Source: Aquitalea magnusonii | GTDB lineage: Bacteria; Pseudomonadota; Gammaproteobacteria; Burkholderiales; Chromobacteriaceae | Reading direction: 5' to 3' | DNA: 64,000 nucleotides | Assembly (NCBI RefSeq): GCF_003202035.1 | Contig: NZ_QJKC01000008.1 | Coordinates: 62,001 to 126,000, forward strand | Shown: positions 47,294 through 56,529 of the stretch, in pieces | How the letters are laid out: every line of letters begins with the position of its first letter | Numbering within the stretch: the stretch's first letter is position 1 | Notes under the pieces: model-generated | The model's input: the letters and a program-made list of their open reading frames with translations, nothing else | Told to the model about the DNA's origin: nothing | The model's database searches: none | Program-made: the position numbers and the translations under genes

Positions 47294-47342
47294 AAACGAA
47301 AAAGCCCAGTCTGTCGACTGGGCTTGATCTTGAATCCTGGCG
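47294..47342. repeat. Right copy of 49-bp direct repeat
   Basis: Partner of 46086-46134, 1208 bases apart. It holds the terminator of the tRNA operon and the last five bases of tRNA-Glu. Confidence 0.6.
47299..47325 (-). terminator. Terminator of the tRNA Ser-Arg-Glu operon
   Basis: 10-bp stem AAGCCCAGTC/GACTGGGCTT with 4-base loop, followed on the minus strand by TTTTTCG. Lies 12 bases past tRNA-Glu. Confidence 0.85.
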
Positions 47343-47412
47343 TCCCCACGGGGAATCGAACCCCGGCTACCGCCGTGAAAGGGCGGTGTTCTAACCGCTA
47401 AACTATAGGGAC
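47338..47412 (-). tRNA. gltT: tRNA-Glu (anticodon TTC)
   Basis: Minus-strand acceptor GTCCCTA/TGGGGAC, anticodon arm CCGCCCTTTCACGGCGG with TTC, T-arm GGGGTTCGATTCCCC, encoded CCA. Last of three tRNAs in the operon. Confidence 0.95.
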
Positions 47413-47414
47413 TT

Positions 47415-47491
47415 TGGTGCACCCGGAGCGATTCGAACGCCCGACCCTTTGGTTCGTAGCCAAATACTCTATCCAACTGAGCTACGGGTGC
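47415..47491 (-). tRNA. argT: tRNA-Arg (anticodon ACG)
   Basis: Minus strand: acceptor GCACCCG/CGGGTGC, D-arm TAGCTCAGTTGGATAGAG, anticodon loop CTACGAA with ACG (A34 normally made inosine), T-arm GTTCGAATC, encoded CCA. 77 bases. Confidence 0.95.
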
Positions 47492-47497
47492 AGATTC

Positions 47498-47591
47498 TGG
47501 CGGAGAAAGAGGGATTCGAACCCTCGATACAGGTTTAAGCCCGTATGCTTCCTTAGCAGGGAAGTGCCTTCGACCACTCGGCCATTTCTCC
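47498..47591 (-). tRNA. serT: tRNA-Ser (anticodon GCT)
   Basis: Minus strand: acceptor GGAGAAA/TTTCTCC, anticodon loop CTGCTAA with GCT, a long variable arm typical of serine tRNAs, T-arm GGGTTCGAATCCC and CCA. 94 bases. First tRNA of the operon. Confidence 0.95.
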
Positions 47592-47605
47592 GTTCAGAGA
47601 GCGCC

Positions 47606-47634
47606 ATATTAAGCAAGCTGGCGCCCCCTGTCAA
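47606..47634 (-). promoter_or_regulatory. Sigma-70 promoter of the tRNA operon
   Basis: On the minus strand: -35 TTGACA (47629-47634) and -10 TAATAT (47606-47611) with exactly 17 bases between them; tRNA-Ser begins 14 bases past the -10. The GGGGGCGCC spacer start is GC-rich. Confidence 0.9.
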
Positions 47635-47651
47635 GCATCCAAACTAAAAAA

Positions 47652-48878
47652 TTATGCCGGCTGATCCAGACCGAATACCTTGTGCAGCACGCGCACGCCC
47701 AGCTCCAGGTATTTCTCGTCCACCAGCACCGATACCTTGATTTCCGAAGTGGAAATCATCTGGATGTTGATGCCCTCTTCCGCCAGGGTGCGGAACATGG
47801 TGGAAGCCACGCCACAGTGCGAGCGCATGCCCACGCCGACGATGGAGATCTTGGCGACCTTGTCGTCGGCATCGATCTTGGCGGCGCCGATATGGGTTTG
47901 CACTTCACGCAGGATGTCCATGGTGCGCGGGAATTCGCCGCGCGGCACGGTGAAGGAGAAATCGGTGGTGCCGTTTTCGCCCACGTTCTGGATGATCATG
48001 TCGACTTCGATGTTGGCATCGGCAATCGGGCCCAGAATCTGGTAAGCGATACCCGGCTTGTCGGGTACGCCCTTCACATTGATGCGTGCTTCGTTACGGT
48101 CAAATGCGATGCCTGCAACTACGGCCTTTTCCATGTTTTCATCTTCCTCGAACGTAATCAGCGTGCCTTCCCCTTCCTCTTCGAAGCTGGACAGTACACG
48201 CAGACGTACCTTGTATTTCCCGGCGAATTCCACCGAACGGATCTGCAATACCTTGGAGCCCAGCGAGGCCATCTCGATCATTTCCTCGAAGGTAATGGTC
48301 TTGAGACGGCGGGCATCCGGCACGACGCGCGGATCGGTGGTGTAGACACCGTCGACATCGGTGTAGATCTGGCATTCGTCGGCCTTCAGCGCGGCGGCCA
48401 GCGCCACGGCGGAAGTGTCGGAACCACCACGACCCAGCGTGGTGATGTTGCCGTTTTCATCAATGCCCTGGAAGCCGGCCACCACCACGACCGAACCGGC
48501 CGCGAGGTCTGTCCGCATGGCGGCTTCGTCGATGGATTGAATACGTGCCTTGTTGTGCGAGTCGTCGGTGGTCACGCGCACTTGCCAGCCACAGTAGCTC
48601 TTGGCGTCGACACCGATTTCCTTGAGTGCCATGGCCAACAGGCCGATGGTGACTTGTTCGCCGGTGGAAATGATCACGTCCAGCTCGCGCGGGTCCGGAT
48701 AGGCCTGGATCTCTTTGGCAAGGGCAATCAGTCGGTTGGTTTCGCCACTCATGGCAGATACCACTACTACGACATCATGTCCCTGCGCTTTCCATTTGGC
48801 GACACGGCGGGCCACGTTCTTGATGCGCTCCGCAGAGCCCATCGAGGTACCGCCGTACTTTTGTACGATGAGTGCCAT
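47652..48878 (-). CDS. lysC: Aspartate kinase LysC
   Basis: 408 residues: aspartokinase domain (VQKYGGTSMGSAERI; GRGGSDTSAVALAAAL) and two C-terminal ACT domains (from about 265) for lysine/threonine feedback. Monofunctional enzyme, first step of the aspartate amino-acid family. On the same strand as, and immediately upstream of, the tRNA operon promoter. Confidence 0.96.
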   Translation of the reverse strand: MALIVQKYGGTSMGSAERIKNVARRVAKWKAQGHDVVVVVSAMSGETNRLIALAKEIQAYPDPRELDVIISTGEQVTIGLLAMALKEIGVDAKSYCGWQVRVTTDDSHNKARIQSIDEAAMRTDLAAGSVVVVAGFQGIDENGNITTLGRGGSDTSAVALAAALKADECQIYTDVDGVYTTDPRVVPDARRLKTITFEEMIEMASLGSKVLQIRSVEFAGKYKVRLRVLSSFEEEGEGTLITFEEDENMEKAVVAGIAFDRNEARINVKGVPDKPGIAYQILGPIADANIEVDMIIQNVGENGTTDFSFTVPRGEFPRTMDILREVQTHIGAAKIDADDKVAKISIVGVGMRSHCGVASTMFRTLAEEGINIQMISTSEIKVSVLVDEKYLELGVRVLHKVFGLDQPA

Positions 48879-49097
48879 GCTTGCTTCTTATATAGAAAGG
48901 TTGATATGTCGGACTTCGATTCTGGCCCGATCTTCGCCATAAAAGCAAGGCCATTGTTCGACAATGCCCATTCCTCTTTGCGCAATGCAACAAATCGCGT
49001 GGGCACAGCCATCAGCTGCGGCTGAAGCTGTGCTGGAATCTGCCTGACTCAAGCACTTTCCCCGGCCACGGGCTGGCCTGCCATTACCGCGCCATGC

Positions 49098-49916
49098 TCA
49101 GCCGGCCAGCAGCCGCTGTGGATGAGCGTAGACATTCACCCGGCCCGGCCGGGCAAACCCCAGCAGGGTGAGGCCATATTGTTCGGCCATTTGCACGGCC
49201 AGCGCGGTGGGTGCGGCCACCGCCACCAGGATTTCAATGCCGGCGGCGGCAGCCTTTTGCACCATTTCATAGCTGGCGCGGCTGGTCACCAGTGCCACTC
49301 CGGCACCCCAGTCGCTGATGGCACGCCGCCCGATCAGCTTGTCCAGTGCCACATGCCGGCCCACGTCCTCGCACACTTGCAGCAGCTTGCCTTGCAAATC
49401 CAGCCAGGCTGCGGCGTGGGCACAGCCGGTCTGCTGCGACAGGGTCTGCCGTGCGGGCAGCGCCTGCAATGCCTGTTTCAGCGCGGGCCAGCCCAGCCTT
49501 ACCGTATCCGGCAAGGCCGGCAGGGGGCGGAAGATTTCCGCCAGTTGCTCCACGCCGCACAGGCCGCAGCCGGTGCGGCCAGCCAGTTGGCGGCGGCGCT
49601 CCTTCAAGGCGCTGAAACAGGCGGAGGCGAGTTCCACATGCACCTCGATACCGCTGGCGGCAGTGCGCACTTCGATGTCGTAGATGTCCGCCGGCTGCCG
49701 GGCAATGCCCTCGGCCAGGGAAAAGCCGCGGGCAAAGTCTTCCAGTTGCTGCGGACTGGCCATCATCACCACATGGGCCAGGCCGTTGTAAACCAGCGCC
49801 ACCGGTACTTCCCAGGCCAGAACATCGGCCTGCGGCAACATGGGCTGAGCCTCCTGCCACTGGATTCGCTCTATATGGCAGGCGATATCGAAGCCTTCGA
49901 AAGCGGAATCGGTCAT
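49098..49916 (-). CDS. fdhD: Formate dehydrogenase accessory sulfurtransferase FdhD
   Basis: 272 residues. [10 protein letters not shown] carries the two catalytic cysteines (CxxC), and [17 protein letters not shown] and [13 protein letters not shown] are conserved FdhD segments. Moves sulfur from IscS to the molybdenum cofactor of formate dehydrogenases. Divergent from the fdn operon it serves. Confidence 0.95.
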   Translation of the reverse strand: MTDSAFEGFDIACHIERIQWQEAQPMLPQADVLAWEVPVALVYNGLAHVVMMASPQQLEDFARGFSLAEGIARQPADIYDIEVRTAASGIEVHVELASACFSALKERRRQLAGRTGCGLCGVEQLAEIFRPLPALPDTVRLGWPALKQALQALPARQTLSQQTGCAHAAAWLDLQGKLLQVCEDVGRHVALDKLIGRRAISDWGAGVALVTSRASYEMVQKAAAAGIEILVAVAAPTALAVQMAEQYGLTLLGFARPGRVNVYAHPQRLLAG

Positions 49917-50113
49917 GAATTAAGATTTTTTAAGGGTTTCATTGTCACTCGCTATTTGAGCTTACAGAAATTGCTGACGATAATGCAGTCAGGCTTCAAC
50001 TCTCCAAGTTGGCCAGACCCGTCCTTCCGCCCTGCACCAGCGCCCGGCAGCCATGATGCTGCATTTGACGGCCAGAGCGGAAAGTCAGTCAACATTCCCA
50101 TGAAGGAGACCCC

Positions 50114-53100
50114 ATGCAGGTCAATCGGCGGCAGTTCTTCAAGCTGTGCGCCGGGGGTATGGCAGGTTCCACGATTGCAACGCTGGGTTTATTGCCGGAA
50201 AAGGCAATGGCTGATGTGCGCAGCTACAAGCTGCTGCGCGCCAGTGAAACCCGCAACACCTGTCCGTACTGCTCGGTAGGCTGTGGCATTCTCATGTACA
50301 GCCTGGGCGATGGCGCCAAAAACGCCAAGTCCGAAATCTTCCATATCGAGGGCGATCCGGATCATCCGGTGAATCGTGGCGCATTGTGTCCCAAGGGGGC
50401 TGGTCTGGTGGATTTCATCCACAGCCCTGATCGCCTGAAATACCCGGAAGTGCGCGAAGCGGGCAGCAATGAATGGAAGCGCATCAGCTGGGATGAGGCA
50501 TTCTCGCGCATCGCCAAGCATATCAAGCAGGACCGCGATGCCAATTTCACCGAAAAGAACGCCGATGGCGTGACGGTAAACCGCTGGCTGTCCACCGGTT
50601 TTCTGGCGGCCTCTGCCTCCAGCAACGAGGCTGGCTGGCTGACCCACAAATTCACCCGCAGCCTGGGCATGCTGGCTGTCGACAATCAGGCGCGTGTATG
50701 ACACGGACCAACGGTGGCAAGTCTTGCCCCAACATTTGGTCGCGGTGCCATGACAAACCATTGGGTCGACATCAAGAACGCCAATCTGATCGTGGTGATG
50801 GGTGGCAATGCCGCCGAAGCACACCCGGTTGGCTTCCGCTGGGCCATTGAGGCCAAGACCCGCAACAAGGCCAAGCTGCTGGTCATCGACCCGCGCTTTA
50901 CCCGTACTGCCTCGGTGGCAGACTTCTACGCGCCCATCCGCACCGGCACGGACATTACCCTGTTGTCCGGCGTGATCCGCTATTTGCTGGAAACCGGCAA
51001 GTACAACAAGGAATACACGCTCGCCTATACCAATGCGGCATTGCTGGTACACCCGGACTTCAAGTTTGAAGACGGCCTGTTCAGCGGCTATGACGCGGAA
51101 AAACGCAAGTACGACAAATCCACCTGGGCCTACCAGCTGGATGAGAAAGGCATGGCCAAACGCGACGACACGCTGAGCGACCCGCGCTGCGTGATCAACC
51201 TGCTCAAACAGCATGTGTCGCGCTATACCGCCGACGTGGTGGCCAATATCTGCGGCACGCCCAAGGAAGCCTTCCAGGCCATTTGCGAGCATCTGGCAGA
51301 AACCAGCGCACCGGACAAGACCACCTCCTTCCTGTATGCCCTGGGCTGGACCCAGCATTCCATTGGTGCGCAGAACATCCGCACCATGGCGATGATCCAG
51401 CTGTTGCTGGGCAATATGGGCATGGCCGGGGGTGGCATCAACGCGCTGCGTGGTCACTCCAATATCCAGGGTCTGACCGACCTGGGCCTGCTGTCCACCA
51501 GCCTGCCCGGCTACATGACCATGCCGTCGGAAAAAGAGCCAAGCCTGCAAGCCTATCTGGACAAGTACACCAGCAAGCCGCTGGCCGACGGCCAGATGAA
51601 CTACTGGCAGAACTATCCCAAGTTCTTTGTTTCCTTCATGAAGGCGATGTGGGGGGACAAGGCCACGGCGGACAATGGCTGGGGTTATGACTGGCTGCCC
51701 AAGTGGGACAAGGGCTACGACGTGCTGCAGTACTTCGAGCTGATGCACCAGGGCAAGGTGAATGGTTACTTCTGCCAGGGCTTCAACCCGGTGGCGTCCT
51801 TCCCCAACAAGAACAAGATCGTGGAATCCCTTTCACGCTTGAAGTTCCTGGTGATCATGGACCCGCTGGTGACGGAAACCTCCACCTTCTGGCAGAACCA
51901 CGGCGAGCAGAACGATGTCGATCCGGCCAAGATCCACACCGAAGTATTCCGCCTGCCCACCACCTGCTTTGCCGAGGAAGACGGCTCCATCGTCAACTCC
52001 GGACGCTGGCTGCAATGGCACTGGAAGGGTGCGGAAGGACCGGGCCAGGCACTGACCGATCCGCAAATCCTCGCCGGCATCTTCCTCAAGCTCAAGGCCA
52101 TGTATGCCAAGGAGGGCGGAGCCTTCCCGGATGCCATCAACAGTCTGTCCTGGGCTTATGGCGACCCGCACGAGCCCAAGCCGGAAGAGCTGGCCAAGGA
52201 GCTGAACGGCAAGGCGCTGGCTGACCTGCCCGACCCGAAAAACCCCGGCCAGTTCCTGGCCAAGAAGGGTGAGCTCTTGCCCGGTTTTGCCCTGTTGCAG
52301 GCCGATGGCAGTACCGCGTCCGGTTGCTGGATTTTTGCCGGCAGCTGGACCCAGGCGGGCAACCAGATGGCACGGCGCGACAATAGCGACCCGTCCGGCC
52401 TTGGCAATACCCTGGGCTGGGCCTGGGCGTGGCCGGCCAACCGCCGCATCCTGTATAACCGCGCCTCCTGCAAACCCGATGGCACGCCATGGGACAAGAA
52501 ACGCACGCTGATCAAGTGGAACGGCGAAAAGTGGGTGGGTGTGGACGTGCCGGACTTCAAGGCCGACGAAGCGCCTGGCAGCCCCATGGCCCCCTTCATC
52601 ATGCAGGCCGAAGGGCTGGGACGCCTGTTTGCGCTGGACAAGATGGCCGAAGGGCCGTTCCCGGAGCACTACGAGCCGTTCGAGACGCCGCTGGGCACCA
52701 ACCCGCTGCATCCCAAGGTCATCTCCAACCCGGCCGCGCGGCTGTTCAAGGACGACAAGGCACAGCTGGGCCAGCATCAGCAGTTCCCCTATGCCGCCAC
52801 CACCTACCGCCTGACCGAGCATTTCCATTACTGGACCAAGCATGCACGGCTGAATGCCATCATCCAGCCGGAACAGTTTGTGGAAATCGGCGAGGAACTG
52901 GCCAGGGAAAAAGGCATTGGCCACGGCGACATGGTGAAAGTGTCGTCCAAGCGCGGCTATATCAAGGCCAAGGCGGTGGTGACCAAGCGTATCAAGGCAC
53001 TGCAGGTGAACGGCCAGTCGGTACACCATATCGGGGTGCCGATTCACTGGGGCTTTGAGGGGCTGACCAAGAAGGGCTTTATTGCCAACACGCTGACGCC

Positions 53101-53170
53101 GTTTGTCGGGGATGCCAATACCCAGACGCCGGAGTTCAAGTCCTTCCTCGTCAATATTGAGAAAGCCTAA
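50114..53170 (+). CDS. fdnG: Formate dehydrogenase-N alpha subunit, selenocysteine-containing
   Basis: 1018 residues read through an in-frame TGA at 50699-50701 as selenocysteine (residue 196). The flanking residues DNQARV-U-HGPTVASLAPTFGRG match the FdnG/FdoG active site, with no other frame disruption. A twin-arginine signal RRQFFK opens the protein, followed by a 4Fe-4S site CPYCSVGC (Cys50, 53, 57). Binds bis-MGD molybdenum, oxidises formate in the periplasm. AAGGAG ahead of the ATG. Needs SelA, SelB, SelC and SelD encoded elsewhere. Confidence 0.96.
50699..50740 (+). promoter_or_regulatory. Bacterial SECIS element
   Basis: Begins at the UGA. The apical part GGTGGC-AAGTCTT-GCCCC gives a short stem with a SelB-type loop, and the sequence is close to that of known fdnG SECIS elements (CGGACCAACGGTGGCAAGTC). 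Confidence 0.8.
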
Positions 53171-53179
53171 GGAGCGACC

Positions 53180-54055
53180 ATGTCACTGCAATCGCAAGAT
53201 ATCCTGCGCCGCTCCGCCAGCCCCACCCAGCCGCCGATTGCGCGCGAGCACAAGGCGGAGGTGGCCAAGCTGATCGACGTCACCACCTGCATAGGCTGCA
53301 AGGCCTGTCAGGTGGCCTGTTCGGAGTGGAATGACCTGCGCGATGAAATCGGCAGCAATGTCGGGGTGTATGACAACCCGGCCGATCTGACCGCTGAAAG
53401 CTGGACGGTGATGCGTTACAGCGAAGTCGAGCAGAACGGCAAGCTGGAATGGCTGATCCGCAAGGACGGCTGCATGCACTGCGCCGACCCCGGCTGCCTG
53501 AAAGCCTGCCCCTCGCCCGGCGCCATCATCCAGTACGCCAACGGCATCGTGGACTTCCAGTCCGAGCACTGCATCGGCTGCGGCTACTGCATTTCCGGCT
53601 GTCCCTTCAATGTGCCGCGCATCAACCAGAAGGATAACAAGGCCTACAAATGCACCTTGTGTTCCGACCGGGTGAGTGTGGGACAGGAGCCGGCCTGTGT
53701 GAAAACCTGTCCTACCGGCGCCATCCGCTTTGGCAGCAAGGAGGACATGAAGGAATACGCACAGGAACGGGTGGACGAGCTGAAAACGCGTGGCTATGCC
53801 AATGCCGGTCTGTACGATCCGCAAGGCGTGGGCGGCACTCATGTGATGTATGTGCTGCACCACGCCGACCAGCCCGAGCTGTACCACGGGCTGAAGAAGG
53901 ATCCGCAGATCAGCCCGGTGGTCAGCCTGTGGAAGGGCATACTCAAGCCGCTGTCCACCATCGGCCTGGCCGCCTCGCTGTTGTTCGGCTTCTTCCACTA
54001 CATCGGCGTCGGCCCCAACAAGGCCGAGGATGACGACGAGGAGGACAAGGTATGA
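53180..54055 (+). CDS. fdnH: Formate dehydrogenase-N beta (iron-sulfur) subunit
   Basis: 291 residues. Four 4Fe-4S clusters from ferredoxin motifs [35 protein letters not shown] and CTLCSDRVS with the later CVKTC. A C-terminal membrane helix (about 251-271, [19 protein letters not shown]) anchors it. Passes electrons from FdnG to the cytochrome. Overlaps fdnI by ATGA; AAGGAG ahead of the start. Confidence 0.96.
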   Translation: MSLQSQDILRRSASPTQPPIAREHKAEVAKLIDVTTCIGCKACQVACSEWNDLRDEIGSNVGVYDNPADLTAESWTVMRYSEVEQNGKLEWLIRKDGCMHCADPGCLKACPSPGAIIQYANGIVDFQSEHCIGCGYCISGCPFNVPRINQKDNKAYKCTLCSDRVSVGQEPACVKTCPTGAIRFGSKEDMKEYAQERVDELKTRGYANAGLYDPQGVGGTHVMYVLHHADQPELYHGLKKDPQISPVVSLWKGILKPLSTIGLAASLLFGFFHYIGVGPNKAEDDDEEDKV

Positions 54056-54681
54056 GCAAGGAAAAGCTGATCAGCCGCTACAACGCGGCCGAACGCATCA
54101 ACCACTGGATCGTGGCGGTGTGCTTCGTGCTGCTGGCCATCTCTGGCCTGGCCTTTTTCTACCCGGCCTTCTTCTGGCTCACCGGCGTGTTTGGTACGCC
54201 ACAGCTGGCGCGCATCATCCACCCCTTTGTCGGGGTGCTGATGTTCCTCGGCTTCTTCCGGCAGTTTTTCCGTTACTGGCACCACAATCTGTTCAACAAG
54301 GAGGACATCAAGTGGATGCTGTCGGTAAAACAGGTATTGTCCGGCCACGAGGTGGGTGACACCGGCAAATACAACGGCGGCCAGAAAGGCATGTTCTGGC
54401 TGATGACCGGCTGCCTGCTGGTGCTGATCTGTACCGGGGTAATCATCTGGCGGCCTTACTTTGCCTATTACTTCCCCATCGAGCTGATCCGCGTGGCCCT
54501 GCTGCTGCATGCCTGGAGCGCCCTGATGCTGATTGCCGGCATCGTGGTGCATGTGTATGCCGCCATCTGGGTGCGCGGCACCATCCGCGCCATGGTGGAA
54601 GGCGTGGTGACGCACGCCTGGGCCAAGAAACACCATCCACGCTGGTATCGTGAAGTGACAGGAGACAAGCACAAGCCATGA
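54052..54681 (+). CDS. fdnI: Formate dehydrogenase-N gamma subunit, cytochrome b556
   Basis: 209 residues, four membrane helices. Haem-ligand histidines in [12 protein letters not shown] and RYWHHNLF as well as in the later [11 protein letters not shown] and IVVHVYA segments. Delivers electrons to the quinone pool. Couples to fdhE through ATGA. Confidence 0.94.
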   Translation: MSKEKLISRYNAAERINHWIVAVCFVLLAISGLAFFYPAFFWLTGVFGTPQLARIIHPFVGVLMFLGFFRQFFRYWHHNLFNKEDIKWMLSVKQVLSGHEVGDTGKYNGGQKGMFWLMTGCLLVLICTGVIIWRPYFAYYFPIELIRVALLLHAWSALMLIAGIVVHVYAAIWVRGTIRAMVEGVVTHAWAKKHHPRWYREVTGDKHKP

Positions 54682-55598
54682 GCATTCGCATTGTTCCGGT
54701 AGAACAGCTGGCGGAGCGGCAAGCCGCCAGCCTGGACATCACCCCGCTGCTGCTGCCGCAGCCCGCCACGCTGTATCAACAGCGTGCGGCCCGGCTGCAG
54801 CAGCTGGCCGCCGGTCATGTGATGGCCGATTACCTGCAACTGGCCAGCCGCATTGCCCAGGCGCAACACCAGCTGGTGCACAGCCAGCCGGTGCGGCTGC
54901 CTGCGCGGGCGGACTACTTCCGCCAGTGTGCCGAGCACGGCCTGCCCCCCCTGGGTGCCATGGCCTGGCAACGCGACGGGCAGTGGCAGCAGCTGCTGCA
55001 CGCCCTGTGCCAACAGCTGTCGGACGCTGCCAGCCCGGCCGTGCAACAGGTGCTGGCACAGTTGATGTCCGCACCGGCCGAGCAACAGGAACGGGCGGCG
55101 CAGTCACTGCTGTCCGGTGATCTGGCGGTGGTGGACAGTGCCCAGGCACCGTTTATCTGGGCGGCGCTGTCGGTGTACTTCAGCCAGCTGGCCAGCCAGC
55201 TGAAAATCGCCGCCGTCGCCGAACCCGGCGATGCGCGCCACCTGTGCCCGGTATGCGCCAGTGCGCCGGTGGCCAGCATCGTGCATCAGGGTAATGAAGC
55301 TGGCCTGCGCTATCTGCACTGCAGTCTGTGCGAAAGCGAGTGGCATCTGGTGCGGGCAAAGTGCAGCAACTGCGAGGCCACCCGCGACATCGGCTACTGG
55401 TCGCTGCAAGACCAGCACGCGGCGGTGCGCGGGGAATCCTGTGGCGACTGCGGCAGCTATCTGAAAATCCTGTCGCTGGACAAGGACCAGCAGGCCGAAG
55501 CGGTGGCCGACGACCTGGCCAGCCTGGCGCTGGATGCCGCGCTGGAGGAACAGGGCTTTGCCCGCAGCGGCCTTAACCCGCTGCTGTTTCCCGGCTGA
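54678..55598 (+). CDS. fdhE: Formate dehydrogenase assembly protein FdhE
   Basis: 306 residues. Two zinc/rubredoxin-like knuckles in the C-terminal half: CPVCASAP and CSLCESEW, then CSNCEAT and CGDCGSY, characteristic of FdhE. Cytosolic factor required for maturation of respiratory formate dehydrogenases. Coupled to fdnI. Confidence 0.95.
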   Translation: MSIRIVPVEQLAERQAASLDITPLLLPQPATLYQQRAARLQQLAAGHVMADYLQLASRIAQAQHQLVHSQPVRLPARADYFRQCAEHGLPPLGAMAWQRDGQWQQLLHALCQQLSDAASPAVQQVLAQLMSAPAEQQERAAQSLLSGDLAVVDSAQAPFIWAALSVYFSQLASQLKIAAVAEPGDARHLCPVCASAPVASIVHQGNEAGLRYLHCSLCESEWHLVRAKCSNCEATRDIGYWSLQDQHAAVRGESCGDCGSYLKILSLDKDQQAEAVADDLASLALDAALEEQGFARSGLNPLLFPG

Positions 55599-55617
55599 AC
55601 CCCGCCTGTCAGCGCAC

Positions 55618-55642
55618 AACCGGCCCTCGTGGCCGGTTTTTT
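55618..55642 (+). terminator. Rho-independent terminator after fdhE
   Basis: Stem AACCGGCC/GGCCGGTT with loop CTCGT and TTTTTT. Confidence 0.9.
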
Positions 55643-55860
55643 ATGGGCAATAAAACAAATGTTTAAAAAGTCATGACAAATCATGATAAATAAAATACAT
55701 CGCCCGGCCATTCCCCTTTGCATTCGACAAAGGCAGCAACTACAAAACTAGAAAGACCAAGCAATACCAGCGCCGCAAGCAGCCCGAAGGGCAGCAGCAG
55801 TCCAGCTGATGGGCTGTTGCTACAGCGGCCAGCCATGTCAGCGACATACCAGGGGAAAAG

Positions 55861-56229
55861 ATGGCCAAGACCATACTCGTCGTGGACGACTCCACCAGCC
55901 TGCGGCTGGTGGTAAAGATGACGCTGGAAGGGGCTGGCTACGATGTCATCGAAGCCGCCGATGGCCAGCAGGCGCTGGCCTTGCTGGACGGACGCAAGAT
56001 CCATCTGGTGCTGTCCGACCTCAACATGCCGGTGATGAATGGCCTTAGCTTGCTGGCAAAGATCAAGCAGCATCCCGACTATCGCTTTACCCCGGTCATC
56101 ATGCTGACCACCGAAACCGCCGAACATCTGCGACAGCAAGGCCGGGAATGCGGCTCCTGCGCCTGGGTGGTCAAGCCATTCGAGCCCCCGCAACTGCTGG
56201 ACGCCATCGCCCGGCTCATCCTGCCCTGA
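55861..56229 (+). CDS. CheY-like receiver protein
   Basis: 122 residues, single receiver domain. Acidic pair in LVVDDS, phospho-acceptor Asp53 in LSDLNMPVMNG, Thr in MLTTE and Lys in VVKPFEPP. First gene of the chemotaxis cluster; expected to be phosphorylated by the CheA encoded two genes down. AGGGGA ahead of the ATG. The 262 bases upstream hold the operon promoter, not placeable. Confidence 0.92.
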   Translation: MAKTILVVDDSTSLRLVVKMTLEGAGYDVIEAADGQQALALLDGRKIHLVLSDLNMPVMNGLSLLAKIKQHPDYRFTPVIMLTTETAEHLRQQGRECGSCAWVVKPFEPPQLLDAIARLILP

Positions 56230-56238
56230 GCCAGCACC

Positions 56239-56529
56239 ATGTCCCATCTCATCACCCTGGCTGCCGAGCAGACCATCTATCAGGCCCAGGCCGTGCACCA
56301 GCAACTGGCCGCCGCCTTGCGCGAGCATGCCCAGCTGGAGGTCGACCTGTCGCAAATCGAGGAAATCGATAGCGCCGGCGCCCAGGTACTGCTGTGGCTG
56401 CACCGTGCAGCGCAGCAGCAGTCATGCCAGCTGACGCTGAGCCATCCCAGCCCGGCGGTGCGGGACTTCATCCGGCTGCTGGGGCTGCAGCAGTTGCACA
56501 GTGCACTGGAGGCCGCAGATGGATCTTGA
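56239..56529 (+). CDS. STAS-domain protein (anti-sigma-factor-antagonist type)
   Basis: 96 residues, one STAS domain: LEVDLSQIEEIDSAGAQVLLWL has the conserved loop with Ser at the usual phosphorylation position. Found beside CheY and CheA in many proteobacterial Che clusters; its role there is unknown. 9 bases from cheY; overlaps the cheA start by 11 bases. Confidence 0.88.
   Translation: MSHLITLAAEQTIYQAQAVHQQLAAALREHAQLEVDLSQIEEIDSAGAQVLLWLHRAAQQQSCQLTLSHPSPAVRDFIRLLGLQQLHSALEAADGS

Larger units (their letters stand above)
46086..47342. mobile_element. AT-rich genomic islet bounded by imperfect direct repeats
   Basis: About 1.2 kb between two 49-bp copies (41 identical) of the terminator/tRNA-Glu-end sequence. 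The interior is strongly AT-rich against GC-rich flanks and carries a membrane HNH gene and a recombinase remnant. Interpreted as the residue of an integrative element that entered at the tRNA-Glu 3' end. The repeat could also be two unrelated terminators of the same design. Confidence 0.5.

Noticed and set aside
50699-50701. TGA splitting the formate dehydrogenase gene into two frames
   Set aside because: Reading frame, active-site context and a SECIS-like hairpin all fit selenocysteine, so this is not a nonsense mutation.
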